A stretch of 64,000 bases of DNA from Gnetum montanum. Lineage: Eukaryota; Streptophyta; Gnetopsida; Gnetales; Gnetaceae. The notes beneath the pieces are model-generated. The model was not told where the DNA came from. It saw only the letters and a list, made by a program, of their open reading frames with translations, and ran no database searches. The stretch is from positions 476,062-540,061 of the forward strand of contig MNCI01033354.1 in the NCBI GenBank assembly GCA_015680685.1. The letters run 5' to 3'. A program made the translations under genes and the position numbers. Below are positions 35,841-48,399 of this stretch, in pieces. Each line of letters begins with the position of its first letter. The stretch's first letter is position 1.

Positions 35841-36808
35841 AAGCTTACTTAAATGATAATAACCAAAACAAATGCATAATTAAACAAGAAAAGAGAAATG
35901 ATTTTATTCTTACTTAAAAAGAACATAAATATAAAGCATAAAGTAATCCATTCCCAAGGAAAGATTAGTAATCAAATCAAACCCTTACTTCACACTTAAT
36001 GCAAAATGAATATCAATGATGATCACTCACTCACTTAAAATCACTCAAAGGTAGGATGGATGGATAATATTTCTCTCTTCAGTTTCTCTTATATCTTCTA
36101 GTCTTTATTTAGCCTTTTGAACTATTTTTTTATCTTCTTAATCATTGGAATGCATTTAAAAGTTGCACCTTCTATAAAAACTGATTTTTTTTCGAGTTGC
36201 AAGTGATTGCAATACATAGTAGTCCTTGTATTTTATAACTTGTGATGGGACCATGTTCACACTTGGTTACACTAGTAAAAGTCATGATTTTCCTATCTCT
36301 GTTTCTCATGAAACTATGATACCACTATGATCTCATAATACCCACAACCTAGAAACTATAACACATTCTGATGCTTAGTGACTTGCAACTTAGACTCTAA
36401 GTTAAACACTCATGAAGTTATAAATTACAATGAAACTATGGTAGACTGTGATATGTAATTACTTGCAAGTCCTAACTGAAATTGACTACAAGCCATAGTG
36501 ACCTCATAGATATTTTTTAATCCAAAAAAAGGAAAAAAAAAACACACACACACACACACATAAATTTGACCATAAGTAAATATTAGTAGGCTATGATTCA
36601 TAGTTTCTCATAGAAGCATATTGCAACCAACTATGATCCTTAATGTCCTTGTAATTACCTATCCAAATCATACAAACTATTGAAATGACTTTGAAAAAAC
36701 TAACAAAGATAAACATGCAACTCTTACTATAACTAGGAGACATTCAAAATAATAATTACCTCTAAAACTATGTTGATGTTTTTATTAACTCATTCACCCT
36801 TCAAAAAA
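35841..36808 (-). repeat. Left LTR-like direct repeat of element F
   Basis: Aligns in the same orientation with 39079-40028: GAAATGATTTTATTCTT, TTAGTTTCTCTTA, TATCTTCTAGTC, and AAGATAAACATGCAACTC near the end. The pair brackets minus-strand pol, so this would be the 3' LTR. Strongly diverged. An (AC)n microsatellite lies at 36540-36560. Confidence 0.6.
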
Positions 36809-36836
36809 ATCATCTTCTTTGTGGGGTTATACTTGG

Positions 36837-37316
36837 TGATGAGTCGTCATTTGGGTGACCGTGATATCGCGTATGCGATATCGTGGCCTGTCTCCTCATC
36901 TATAAATAAGAGGTAGACAGATGAGTTTGAGAGTTAGTTCTTAGTTCCTTATCCAAACTCTTGTAGTTTTTCCTTCTTAGAGTTAGAATTATTTCCCAGT
37001 GTATGCCCACAGTGTGGTGATTGTAATTGTACAGCATCCTTATTCGAGTGTGATGTACTTGGACACGCACATGACTGACAATAAAGATCAAGATTACTTC
37101 ATCATTGCAGCATTCACTTAGATTAATCATTTAATTAATTGTTATTTACTGCTTTCCTAGTTAATATATTCTCACCCTTAAAACTCATGTTAAAACGTGG
37201 AATGAGTACGACTTGATTACNATTCCACAACTAGTCTATCTGCGGAGTTTGATCAAATCATGCATGTAACGCTCGTATTCGTATGGTTGAGTGTAGGGGT
37301 ACCTTGCTACTCATCA
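36837..37316 (+). repeat. Solo LTR of subfamily B2 with target-site duplication CTTGG
   Basis: Begins TGATGAGTCG and ends CTACTCATCA. CTTGG precedes it (36832-36836) and follows it (37317-37321). U3 GATATCGCG repeats, the TATA box (CTATAAATAAGAGG) and the CAATAAAGATCAAGATTAC block match the LTR at 59639-60490. It is 480 bp instead of 852; the missing part sits at the single N at 37221. A solo LTR usually results from recombination between the two LTRs of one element. Confidence 0.92.
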
Positions 37317-37439
37317 CTTGGGATAGCATTTAGCCCACACAAATCCAAATTATTCTCATAAACCCAAACATCATTCTCAATCCCTTCATCACTCTAATGC
37401 ACCAAGTACTCATGCATCTTCTTATCTCTTGTTCTTGTA

Positions 37440-39060
37440 GCCTCTCTTGTTTATAACCCAATTTGCTTCCTTAATGTCTTGGATGAATTTTGACCTTCAA
37501 TTGAACCTTTACGGATTTCAAGACTATCCTCTAGATTTGATGCAAGAACATTGTCAAGATATGGGCTTAAATCTAAAACATTAAACATATAAGAAATAGG
37601 AAGATCATTAGGAAAATTAATCTCATAAGAATTTGGATTGATCTTGGACCTAAATCTAAATGGACTAATATCCCTTGTCTTGGCCTTGTAAAAGTACATA
37701 TTCTTCTACCTTTCCTTGCTCAAATAGATCTAGTCATTGTCATCAATTTAAAATTTAGTTGTCCTCTTGCCCTTATTAACCTTGAAAACACATCCTTTAC
37801 CTTCAACTTCAAGTGATATTTGACTTATTCTTGTAATTGCTTCATTTGCTCAACAATATTAAAGCTTAAGAAGTTACAATCATTAATCATTCTTGATGAA
37901 AAGTCATGATTTACCATAAATTAACTTTTACCAATGTTGATGTGGAAAGCATTATTATATGAAAACTCAACATGAACTAAGAAAATTTTCCAACTTTGAG
38001 GTTGATCCTCATATAAGCACCTCAGTTTCTTCAGAAAAGATTTATTAACCACTTTAATTTTTCCATTAGTTTAAGGATGATAGACAGTGGAAAGAGACAA
38101 CTTACTTGCTAGTAATTTTCAAAGTGACATCTAAAAGTAACTAGTGAATTTGGCATTCATATCACTTACAATATTCATGGGAATATCATGCAATTTTACT
38201 ACATGTTGCATGAATAAATGAGCAATATGAAAGGCATAACTACTTCTCTTACATGGAATGAAATAAGCCATCTTAGTAAATCTATCCATAATAACAAGTA
38301 TGGGATCATGACTAGAACTTGTGGAATACCACAAATAAAGTCCAATGAAATAATTTCCTAAGGAGTGTTTGGGATTGGTAAAGATAAGTAATGAACATCC
38401 ATACCTTTCCCACATTTGAATTTTTGGAAAACATAGCATTCTTTCACAAATTTAGCCACATCTTTGTACATACCTGCCTAAAATTAATTTTTATCATTAA
38501 TTCCAAAGTTTTTATTTTGCCCATATGTGCAACTATGTCACTATTGTGCTTTTACTCAAGAAGCATGAATTTGAAGTCATATTTGAAAATAATGATTTTT
38601 CCATCTCTAAATAAAATACCATTCTTGACATGATATGCCTTCCATTTATCAACCCTTCCTAATAACGGAGAGTTTTATCTTTTCTAGATTTCATCAAAAT
38701 TAGTATCATTGGGATACAAATGTGTAAAATACTCAAACCTTTCTACTTCTACATTAGAATGAGTAATATGAATTCTATACAAAGCATCAAAAACAATGTT
38801 TTACTTGCCACTTCTATGTTTTAAAATAAAATGAAATTCTTGCAATTTCTCTACCCAATTTATATGCTTAGCACTTAAAAATCAAGAATTAGAGTGCTCT
38901 ATGATTAGTTAACAAAAGAATTCAAATATTATCAAGTAATGATTTTAATGCTTGAAATCTTGAAGTATATCATATAATTCCTTTTCATATGCACTATACT
39001 TTATCCAGAGTCATTTCAGTTTTTAGAAAAGAATAATATTGACTTACCATCTTGAGAAAG
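37440..39060 (-). pseudogene. Ty3/gypsy pol fragment of element F: RNase H end and integrase
   Basis: Minus strand. The integrase core piece (38439-38131) has PILVIMDRFTKMAYFIPCKR, LHDIPMNIVSDMNAKF and TSYF, matching catalytic Asp positions of chromovirus-type integrases. The C-terminal piece (37699-37451) has KINPNSYEINFPNDLPISYM followed by FNVLDLSPYL, the usual end of such integrases. Decayed RNase H and zinc-region words lie at 38500-39000. Gag, protease and RT are absent: pol abuts the right LTR-like repeat. Confidence 0.75.
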
Positions 39061-39078
39061 CACACCTCCAATAACAAG

Positions 39079-40028
39079 CCCACTTACTCAAGTACTAATA
39101 AATAAGACAAATGTACAATTGAAAAAATAATAAAGAAATGATTTTATTCTTGATGAAAAATAATATGAACATAAAAAATGAAGAAAGTAATCCACTACCA
39201 AGGAAAAACAAGCAATCCAATCAAATCCTTACTCCACAATAAATGTAAGTACATCATTAATGATGATTACTCACTTACTTGCAATCACACGAAGGTAGAA
39301 TGACTAAACAATAAGTCTCTCTTTAGTTTCTCTTACATCTTCTAGCCTTTATATAACCTTTCCAATTGTCATTTTATCTTCTTGATCTTGAAATGCTTTT
39401 AAAAGTGTTATCTATTACTAAAAATGAAATTTCTCTAGAATATGAGTGATTGTGACTCATCGTTGCCCTCATAGTTTCTAACCTATGATAGAGCTACATT
39501 TGCATTCAGATGTAATGGTAAAAACCATGATTTTCCTATATTTATTTCTCATGAAACTAAGGCATTGGTACAACTTAGTAATGACCTCATGATACCTACA
39601 ACCTAAATACTATGATGCACTATGATCCATGGTGACTTGTAACTTAGACTGCAAGCTTAAACTCATGGAGTTACAAACTAGAATGTGACTATGGTAGACT
39701 GTGACATGTTGTTGTCATAAGTCTTAATTGTGACTCATTATGAACTGTAGTGATCTCATAGGTTCTTTTCTTACATGGAAAAGCACATGAATTTGGACAT
39801 ATAATTGACTATGGTAGGCTATGACCTATAGCTACTCATAGAAGCAGGCTAAAAATCACTACAACTTGTAGTGATCTCACAATTACCTGCCTAGGTCATA
39901 TAAGTTGATCAAATGAATTTGATCAAACTAATAAAGATAAATATGCAACTCTTTCTACTACCAGGACACATTAAGGATCCAAATTTTCTTTAATAGTGTA
40001 TTGATATTTTTACCACTTTTTTTCCAAA
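39079..40028 (-). repeat. Right LTR-like direct repeat of element F
   Basis: Partner of 35841-36808. It directly follows the pol fragment, so everything between the 5' LTR and RNase H is deleted in this copy. Confidence 0.6.
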
Positions 40029-42330
40029 ATGGTAGTAAGAAAAACATTAATAGTAGCATTAACATAAATACTAGTTTCACGAAAATGATAATAAAACTTT
40101 ATACCATTATTTTTGGGCTTATGGAGAACCTAATGATGTTGGAACAAATGTTGGATATCATGGGGATCATCAGAGAAAGTTGCTAGAATATTATTGATGC
40201 TTAAGATGATACCAAAAATCAAGATTTTGAAGGTCTTTCTATTAGCAATGTTGGACACTAACAATGACACTGGTGTTGACATCATTGTAGCATCTAGGGA
40301 ACTTTTTACCCTTTTTCAATCTCTTGGAATCATCCTTGATGCTAGAATTGATGCCTACCATCATGGATATGGTTAGGACTAAGCATTAGCATCATTAGAT
40401 TAAATAATCACTAATAAAAATACCCTCAATATTTCATTCTCTAATATCATCTCAAGTGTCAACAATCTTTCAACACTTAGTTCTAACCATTCCCATGATG
40501 GAAGGCATTAATTCTAGCATTAACAGTAGCTCCAGTAAGTTGAAATAAGGGTTAAAAGTTTAATTGATGTTGATGCTAGTGTCACAAATAGGAAAATCTT
40601 TAAAATTTCAATTTCCAACAGCATCTCAAGAACTAGTAGGCTTCTAAAAGCTTCTTTTGTTAATTCCCATGATTCCTAGAATCATTTTGAATGTTATCAA
40701 ATATTCTAGAAGCCTAAAATAACGATCTAAAGTTTCACTAACATTTTAGTGATGATGATATCATGTGTGCATTAGCATCATTGCCAACATCAATGCTTTG
40801 TTTGCCACTATTTTAGAAATTTTAAGTTTTCTAAATGTTAATTTCAAGTTATCACTTTTAAATCCTATGGATTTTCAACAATTAAAAGTCTTTAAATACT
40901 GGATGTCAACCCTTAATTTAGTTATTTGTTAAGATCAAAAGCTATTTTTGAATTTCACAGTAAGCAAGAGCATTAGTGTTAATATCACTAAGTATTCCTT
41001 AGGCATCCCTAGCATCTCTTTCTCTTCCTTAGGTCTTTCTTAGCGTTTGCACCAACCTTTGCAGATTTTGTTACCTTTATGATGTTATCACTAATGTTCA
41101 TATCAATGTCAACATTACTACCCAATGTTACTAACTCCATTGTTGGTGTCATAGCCTCTAGAAATGACACTTATTAGGTTTTAATTTGATATGTAATGCC
41201 AGTGGAAAATTGCTTACTCATCCTACAAGTTGTAAGACATCAAAAGTTATCATTTGTATTTTGTTTTACATTATCCGTCCAACCACACACACCCCCCCCT
41301 TCCCCCCACCAAAAATGAACAAAAGACCAACACTTGATTTTAAATCTCTAAACCTCTTTCATCATTTCATGCATTTTGCATTGTATGCAAACTGCCATTT
41401 GACCCTCCAAGTAAGTTATTGTCTATTATTTAAGCAAATGAAGTATTCTTTATTCTATGGAAAGGGGAATTCTGAATCCCTTCCCACATATTAGTCTTCT
41501 AGAAAGCTTATAACTCATCTCCTTATACTTTTAACTATCATTTTATCACACACAATTTTATTAAATTTTTTATCATTTATCATCATTTTATATGGTTTCT
41601 AGATCTTGAGATATAGGCTAAGTCTATATTCAATTGGAAAAGCATGCACCTTCATTTCATTATTGTCAATCTATCGAGGGTTATATCACTCTAAAGATCA
41701 TTTATTATCTTGGGTTAAAGTTTGAATGTTTAATTCATGGAGGTGTTATTTTAAGATTATAGAAGAATAATTTTTTAGCAACATTTTTGGTGCTAGAAGG
41801 AAGCCATAGGTTGTTTTATTTTCATGAAACCCTTCTCTTAGGAGCTCATTGGTCCTTTCTAGCTTTTTATTTTTATGTTTCATACACATTGATAATTTCC
41901 TCTAATTGAAAGTTATCTTTTTATTTGCACTTTTTCTTTTATCTTTAAGTGTGTATAGAAATATACCTCATTAAAAATTAAACATGATGTATAGCTAAGG
42001 ATCTAACTCCTCTTAAGACTCTTAGGTCTATAAGTTAATGGAAATGCAAAAATCATGGGCATTCATGATGTCATGAAATCTCATGGCTAAAAGATAACAT
42101 GTGCTAAGTGAGAATTGAAACACCATAAAGATTTGCATGTTATAGTCAATTTTCATCATGTAGCTTTCATCCCATGAAGCTTAGGCAAAAATTCATTGTA
42201 AATGTGAAGATTGTAGTCCATGGAGAGCAATCTCACATATCCCATGCTTTTGGGGTTGGAAAATGCCTCATAATTGGTCAAGGCCTTATTTCGTAGGTGA
42301 AAAAGTTCACCTAGTGTCTATATTTGGGCT
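40029..42330. other. Gene-free, repeat-derived sequence
   Basis: Includes the inverted block 40790-41150 (partner of 35440-35830), a C-rich run at about 41286-41316 (CCCCCCCCTTCCCCCCACC) and otherwise AT-rich sequence. No supported gene. Confidence 0.4.
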
Positions 42331-42336
42331 TTTAGG

Positions 42337-42368
42337 GAGGGAGGGTGTGGTGGGTGGGGAAGGGGGAT
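42337..42368 (+). repeat. G-rich tract, G-quadruplex potential
   Basis: GGGAGGGAGGGTGTGGTGGG followed by TGGGGAAGGGGG: at least four G runs of three or more with short loops. The C-rich run at 41286-41316 is similar as a reverse complement. It could instead be a polypurine tract before an LTR of element D. Confidence 0.6.
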
Positions 42369-44570
42369 CAAAATTACCTTTGAGAATGCCAAAAATGACA
42401 ATTTGATGGTTTTTATGGGGGTATACATTTTTCTACATTGGAAACACTTTTAGGGAGATAAATCTTACCTATGCCCAATGTGGAGGAGTGGGGGGTTTAG
42501 CTTGGAAACTCCCCTCTCCATAGTGTGGAAACTACATGTCCCCAATGTGAAAGCCAAGAAAGCTAGATTTTAACACTCCATGCATCCCAACATTGACCAC
42601 TCATTCCAGTAAGGATGGCAGAAGGCTCAGTGTGGAAGATCTATCTTCAACATAGAAGGTGTCCCCTTGTTACTATTTATAGTAAATAGAATGACCATGG
42701 GGAGAAGGTACTTACCACATATAGTAACCCCCCAAATTTGGGCACCAATCTCACCTGTATGAGGTAGAAATTTGCAGCATTTTGACAGCCAATTTGTAGC
42801 CATTTTACATCCAAATTATAGCCATGTTGCAACATGATTCATGGCCTAAAACCTATAAAACCAACCTCAAAAATCATTTAGGGGTTCAACAATTTTTCTC
42901 AAGGTTCCACACTATGGAAATCCTATACTATTTGCATTGGTTACACAATTTTTACACAACTAAGCAATTTGTTCATAATTCTACACTTAGGCATTCTCAT
43001 GCACTCAAGAGTTCTTACAAGTTTCCACACTTGTATCCTCTTGAACCCAATGTAGAAACCCTATGACCTTGTGACCTTATAACCTCCTTCGAGACTTGTG
43101 AATTTTCAAGCTCCATGTTGCACTTCTAGGATTCCCAACTCCCCATGTTGAGCACTTGGATAGCCTATATTATTTACACTTCTCAACCCCCACCATAGCC
43201 AATGTTCCATATTTGGAGTAGTAGCACAAAATGTTTGATAGCCTAAAGAGTGGTAGGACATCTAGCTCATGGAGTTGATCACATTAACTTTAATGGACCT
43301 TAAATTCCTATCCAAAGTGAACCTCCTTGCTGCCCATTCAAGCACCATTTGTATACATTTCTCTAAGTTATTCTTTATTTTTTTCTCAAGAAAGTTTTAA
43401 GTTCTAGGTTTTGTGTGTAAAATATATTCATTTTTTTCTATGCATTATTCAAATTTATTATCAGTTTTTATTACCTTGTTTTGCATTTTGTAAGTCCCTA
43501 GTTGCCTGTTGAACTAGCGACGACACCCCAAATCCCATTTTTTCCAAAGGCCCTAGGGATTCATGGGTTAAGGACTACTGCACTAGATCCATTGGTCTTT
43601 CTGGTGATCGATTTTTCTGGTCACAACAAGAACTAAAAATTATATTATTAAAAATAGAATTATGAAGAATGTCTAAGTACAAGAGCATTAAAAACTTGGA
43701 ATCATTTTACCAAATGTTAACCATCCAAAAAAGTTGGATAATTAGAAGAGAGAAGCTCTTGCAAAATATCTTCTTATTAGAGATAAGATCCATGTGCTTA
43801 TGATTTCACAAATACTACAAAGAAATGTGATCATGAACTTTCTTGTGTTTCATTCAAACATTAACTTTTACATTAACTTCTAGTCTAATGATCAATAGAG
43901 TGAAGCTAGAGGATGTGGGAGTATTTATAGTGATGAAAAGGATTAATAAGTTTTAATGATTTTTGGAATATTTCATCAATCAATCCTAAATCCATAGTAT
44001 ATTCGTTTCATTAATTTCCCTAATATTATTAGTCATCCTACATCTCAATGCATCCTTCCTAAAGATCTCACTACATATGCATCATTCATTGTTCCTCTTG
44101 TAATCATTCTTTCACTAGCATACAACTTGTTGCTCAACACTACTAATGTAAACCCACCTCCACTAACATAAAACCTCACTTTCTTGTTGAACTTTTTCTA
44201 ACTCATGAAAAGTTATTCATAGGTCTAATGAACGTAAGTTTTACTTTCATTCCTTCTAGATTTTTAAAATTTTATCCAACTTAATACTCCTTCATTGATG
44301 TCATTTCCTTCTATTGCAACTTCTCAGTATGTTCTTCCTATCATGAACCTTGTTCTTAGTAAATCATCCATCCCTAACATTCTTGATGTTCCTTTTGAAC
44401 TTATGCTATTATTTCAAGACCTATCATCATGACTCTAGGCCAATAAAGATTAGACTAGAAAGACCACATCCTTGCATGGAAAATGCCTACCAATCTCCAT
44501 TTTCAACTTCTTGTTAATCCCATCATGATTGGAAAGAGGATGAAAAACATAGCTCGGAGGAACAACATGA
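42369..44570 (+). other. Probable 5' LTR and leader of element D
   Basis: No coding region. The sequence around 43510-43535 (AACTAGCGACGACACCCC) resembles the junction of an LTR end with a primer-binding site, and Tat-type gag follows about 1.9 kb downstream. Exact LTR limits are not visible because the partner LTR would lie at or beyond the right edge. Confidence 0.35.
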
Positions 44571-45024
44571 AGAGGAGGATGAATTTAGGGTAGAATTTGA
44601 GCCTAAAAACATCCTAGGGGTGTTGTTCCAACAAGTAACCCCCAAGGCCACGAAGCCTTCCACTCATGCCTATCTTCTCCATGGGCATGGTGTCACCATC
44701 TTCCACTCCCTCTTATCCTACCATGGCTAATCCCACACTGGTCATAGCCACACATCAAACTCAATTGATACCACAAACTATGACCTATAATCCATCTAGA
44801 GGAGGATGAATTTAGGGTAGAATCTGAGCCTAAAAACATCCTGGGGGTATTGTTCCAACAAGTAACCCCCAAGGCCACTACACCTTTCCCTCATGCCTAT
44901 CTTCTTCATGGACATGGTGTCATCATCTTCCACTACTTCTTACCCTACCATGGCTAATCCAACACCGGTCATAGCCACACATCAAACTTAATTGATTCCA
45001 CAAACTATGACCTATAATCCATCT
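44571..45024 (+). repeat. Tandem duplication, period 227 bp
   Basis: AGAGGAGGATGAATTTAGGG starts at 44571 and again at 44798, and the two copies agree closely until about 45024 (ACCTATAATCCATCT). The period is not a multiple of three, so the copies would lie in different frames. Confidence 0.9.
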
Positions 45025-45369
45025 ATTCCATTTTCCATATGGCCTAGTTTTGTGCAACCATCAATGGTGTTTTTCACCACCACTAATCCACTTACCATCC
45101 ATGTGGGATATACCATGGGATCCCAAGTAACTCAAGGGTTACATGCCCTATTTATCTCATTTGTGCCTCAATTACCATCACAAACATCCTTCTGCTTGTT
45201 TGGCACACAAGCTACAACCATAATGTAGTCATTTCCTTCTGTTTTGCAACCCATAGTGATGTCACAAGTTTCACAACAAATGTCATAACCTGTCATAACC
45301 ATATGTGCAAACCCCACATACAATAGGACCACCATAGGACCTAGATTAAGCTTTCCAAATGATCTAAGA

Positions 45370-46125
45370 CCTAACAGAGGAGTTGAAGAGGCTTAAAGCC
45401 TATACTTCACAAAATGTCAAGATTATGAAATTCTACCATGATGATCCCATCAGTCTTGTGGTCTCACCCTTGATACTTTCTCCTAGTGTCTATATTCCTC
45501 AATTTATCAAGTATAATGGAGATGGTGATTCCAATGCTCACCTTATCACATTTTGATCCAAATGCTTATTCTTATAGCCATGGCCTCATACCATCATAGG
45601 GATTTTCCCCATGTCTTTAATTAGGAAAGCACTTGATTAGTATCACACGTTACCCAGAGGATCCATATCCTCTTTGGAGGACTTGATTGTCAAGTTTGTC
45701 AACCGCTTCAAGTATAACTTGAAGCTTGACACAATGCTTAACCAACTCATGAAGGTTGAGTAGGGACCTTTAGAACCTATGTAGAAGTTCATCCAGTGGT
45801 GGAATGGTTTGCTAAATGAAATATTAGAGTATATATTTGAAGCCCACCTATTGACCATATTTAAGGGAGTGGTTAATGACTTCATCAAGTCTAACCTCTA
45901 CTACCTTGACCCGTGGTCTCTCAGCCAAGAATTTTCTTAAACTAAAAATATAAAGGATGTTGTGGAGGCCAGTCATGATCTAACCTATGTAGCATATAAA
46001 AATCAAAATACACATAGAGATAAAGAAAAAGACAAAATAAGACAATACAACTATAGCAACTATGACCAAAGAAGCAAAGATCACAAACTAGGGGTAAAGG
46101 GCCAATCCACCCAAGGCCCCCACTA
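45370..46125 (+). pseudogene. Tat-type gag of element D
   Basis: The frame contains IPQFIKYNGDGDSNAHLITF near 45490, SISSLEDLIVKFVNRFKYNL near 45665, and LDTMLNQLMKV, the retrotransposon-gag domain in the wording of Tat elements (WEDL...F.KRFKYN). WWNGLLNEI follows. Several stops replace Gln or Trp. No zinc knuckle was seen. Confidence 0.75.
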
Positions 46126-46689
46126 ATGATTGTAATAACCAACCATCAACCTATAAAGCCATTGCATTGATAACAACCAAATCCAATTTCAAAAGAAAGG
46201 ATAGGTCCAAATACACTACCTTACCATTAAAACCATGAGAGTTGTTAGAAAAACTTTTGAAAAGTGGGTGTGTTTAATATAAATGGATGTCTGAAGCTTC
46301 TTGAAAAAAGCATGATAGGATTTGTGAAATAACCAAATATCCCACTAGAGTAATGAAANCACAACCAACTGTAGCCCAAACAACTACACAATGACTTCTT
46401 GTGGTGGCCAATGCTGTTGCCTCTTCTTCATAACCAACGACTGACAACCAAAAAACATCTACCAAGTAAAGGAAGAAGCATAAGCAAAATCTTGGTAGCA
46501 AGGATGACAAACAAATGGAGGCATAAAAGGAAGTGGGTCCATCGAAGCCCACTCCTATTTTAGCTATACCCATGACCTCCTCTACTCAACCCCCTTTATC
46601 TAATAAGCCACAAGAGGATTGAGAAATCCAGAACTAAAATAATGAGGAAAAGCTTCAACAACCACATCCTACAACAAAGTTTACATTTT

Positions 46690-47660
46690 GGGGTGCATGG
46701 AGAAAGTAAACTTCAACCAAGGTGATAAGTCCACGACTAATGATAAAAAATTCCTTAGTGCAATATACCAAGTTAGAAAATGCCTCAAGTAGAAAGAAAA
46801 AACTTTAAGCTTGTATGAACTAATCATGACTTCCTCCACACATTGTGAGACATTGGTCAAAATGTTGATCTCTATCCCCATTAGTAATGACATCCTTGCT
46901 AATGAAGAACCCATCCATACAGTGATGGTTCCTCTCTCGTGAAGGGTACAGAAGTCAACACCCCTAGTATTTGGCAATAGCGAAATCAAGGCCAATCCCC
47001 AAAATGGGAAATTGACTATGACCCCTTTATTTATAACCATACATGTAGGGCATTTTAAAGTGCATTGGATGCATGTTGATGATGGATCCACAACCAACAT
47101 CATCGCATGCATCATTGTTGAACGCTTGGGCCTAATTGAGTAGATACAACCTACATCAACTGCAACTTTAAATCCTTTAATGGATCAAGGGTTGTTGTTA
47201 AGGGGTCTATCTCCTTAGATTTTGTGGTAGGGAAACAATTCCCCACAACCACAAAATTCTTAGTGGTGGAGGAAACAATAGGGTTCAACCTTATCTTAGG
47301 AAGATCTTGGTTGGCTTAATTATGAGCCATGTCCTCACCCATACATCAAGAAATTCACCTTCCTTATGAGGGAGGTGAAATCATCATTCATGGTGATAAC
47401 ACAGTTTCCCTTGCTATCAACAATGTGAACATAGAGCAATGGTATAAAGTGGAGCTTTAAGAAGAAGCTCCCAACCATGAAATTCAACAACCCAAAAGAG
47501 AAAAACAATCCAACAATAACAATGATAAGCAATGGGATGCATCATGGAATGAACTTCCTTTTAACATCATTAGCGAAGGGGATGGTGAATATAAGCTTGT
47601 GCTAAATATAACTTACTCATTCCCTAATCTTACAAATATTAGGAAGAATTTGCATAAGTG
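46690..47660 (+). pseudogene. Tat-type gag-pro linker and aspartic protease of element D
   Basis: AIYQVRKCL and TLSLYELIMTSSTHCETLVK near 46760-46860 correspond to the conserved linker upstream of Tat proteases. The protease active site VDDGSTTNIIA (near 47075) is intact in wording. ILGRSWL follows near 47295 and PYEGGEIIIHGDNT near 47370. The segment then runs into non-coding sequence. Reverse transcriptase, RNase H and integrase are absent, so this copy is deleted or belongs to a pol-less derivative. Confidence 0.75.
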
Positions 47661-47889
47661 AAGTTCACCTTAACCTTTTTGTCCAATGCCCTTATAACCA
47701 AATGCATCAATAGCCATGTAACCTAATTTGTTATATCTTTTTTATATACTTTTTTTTAATCTTTATGTGTGTAGCCTAAGTTTCTACTTTCATTTGAATT
47801 TTTACTTATTTTCTTTTACTCATTTTATGAAAAATATGAAAGCCTTAAGAAACTTAACATATAAAATCACGAAAAAATATAGATTTCTC

Positions 47890-48035
47890 TTTAGCAATGG
47901 TTTGCTAAGATCTTAAACTGGCATCATGGGCCGTCATGGCCTTAAATTGGCAAAGATAATCACACAACATGACTTGCCATGGCCTTAAACTAGCCACACA
48001 ATATAACCTATGCTCGTGATGGCCTAAAACTAGCA
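47890..48035 (-). repeat. Diverged inverted copies of the 3951-4124 repeat unit
   Basis: On the minus strand GCTAGTTTTAGGCC, GCTAGTTTAAGGCCATGG and CCAATTTAAGGCCATG recur at 40-60 bp spacing, the same core as the tandem array near 4 kb. Confidence 0.75.
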
Positions 48036-48399
48036 AGCATCTTTTCTATTATTATTATACTTCTTTTTTCTTAGCCTATTATTGCATCGATTAGCCATTT
48101 AATGTTATGACCAAGACGTCAACCTAGCCATTCACAACATTTACAACATTTAATAGAATAATATAGATAGCCAAAAAATAAAATCAAAATTTTAAATTTA
48201 GATTTAAAGTATTCATAACATACATATCAATGATCACACTGTGTGGCACAAATGTCATAAAATAATAACAACCATCTATGACATAGTATTGGCTAATAAT
48301 AATAGCCATCAACATGAAAATAAAAATAAATAGCCAACAAACTAAGCTGATGAAGGCTACTGAGGGATGTTTAGAAGAGGAAGTGGTGGGTCATCAAAA

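Noticed and set aside
41286-41316. C-rich run as a polypurine tract of a minus-strand element
   Set aside because: No LTR start could be recognised beside it, so only the composition is reported.
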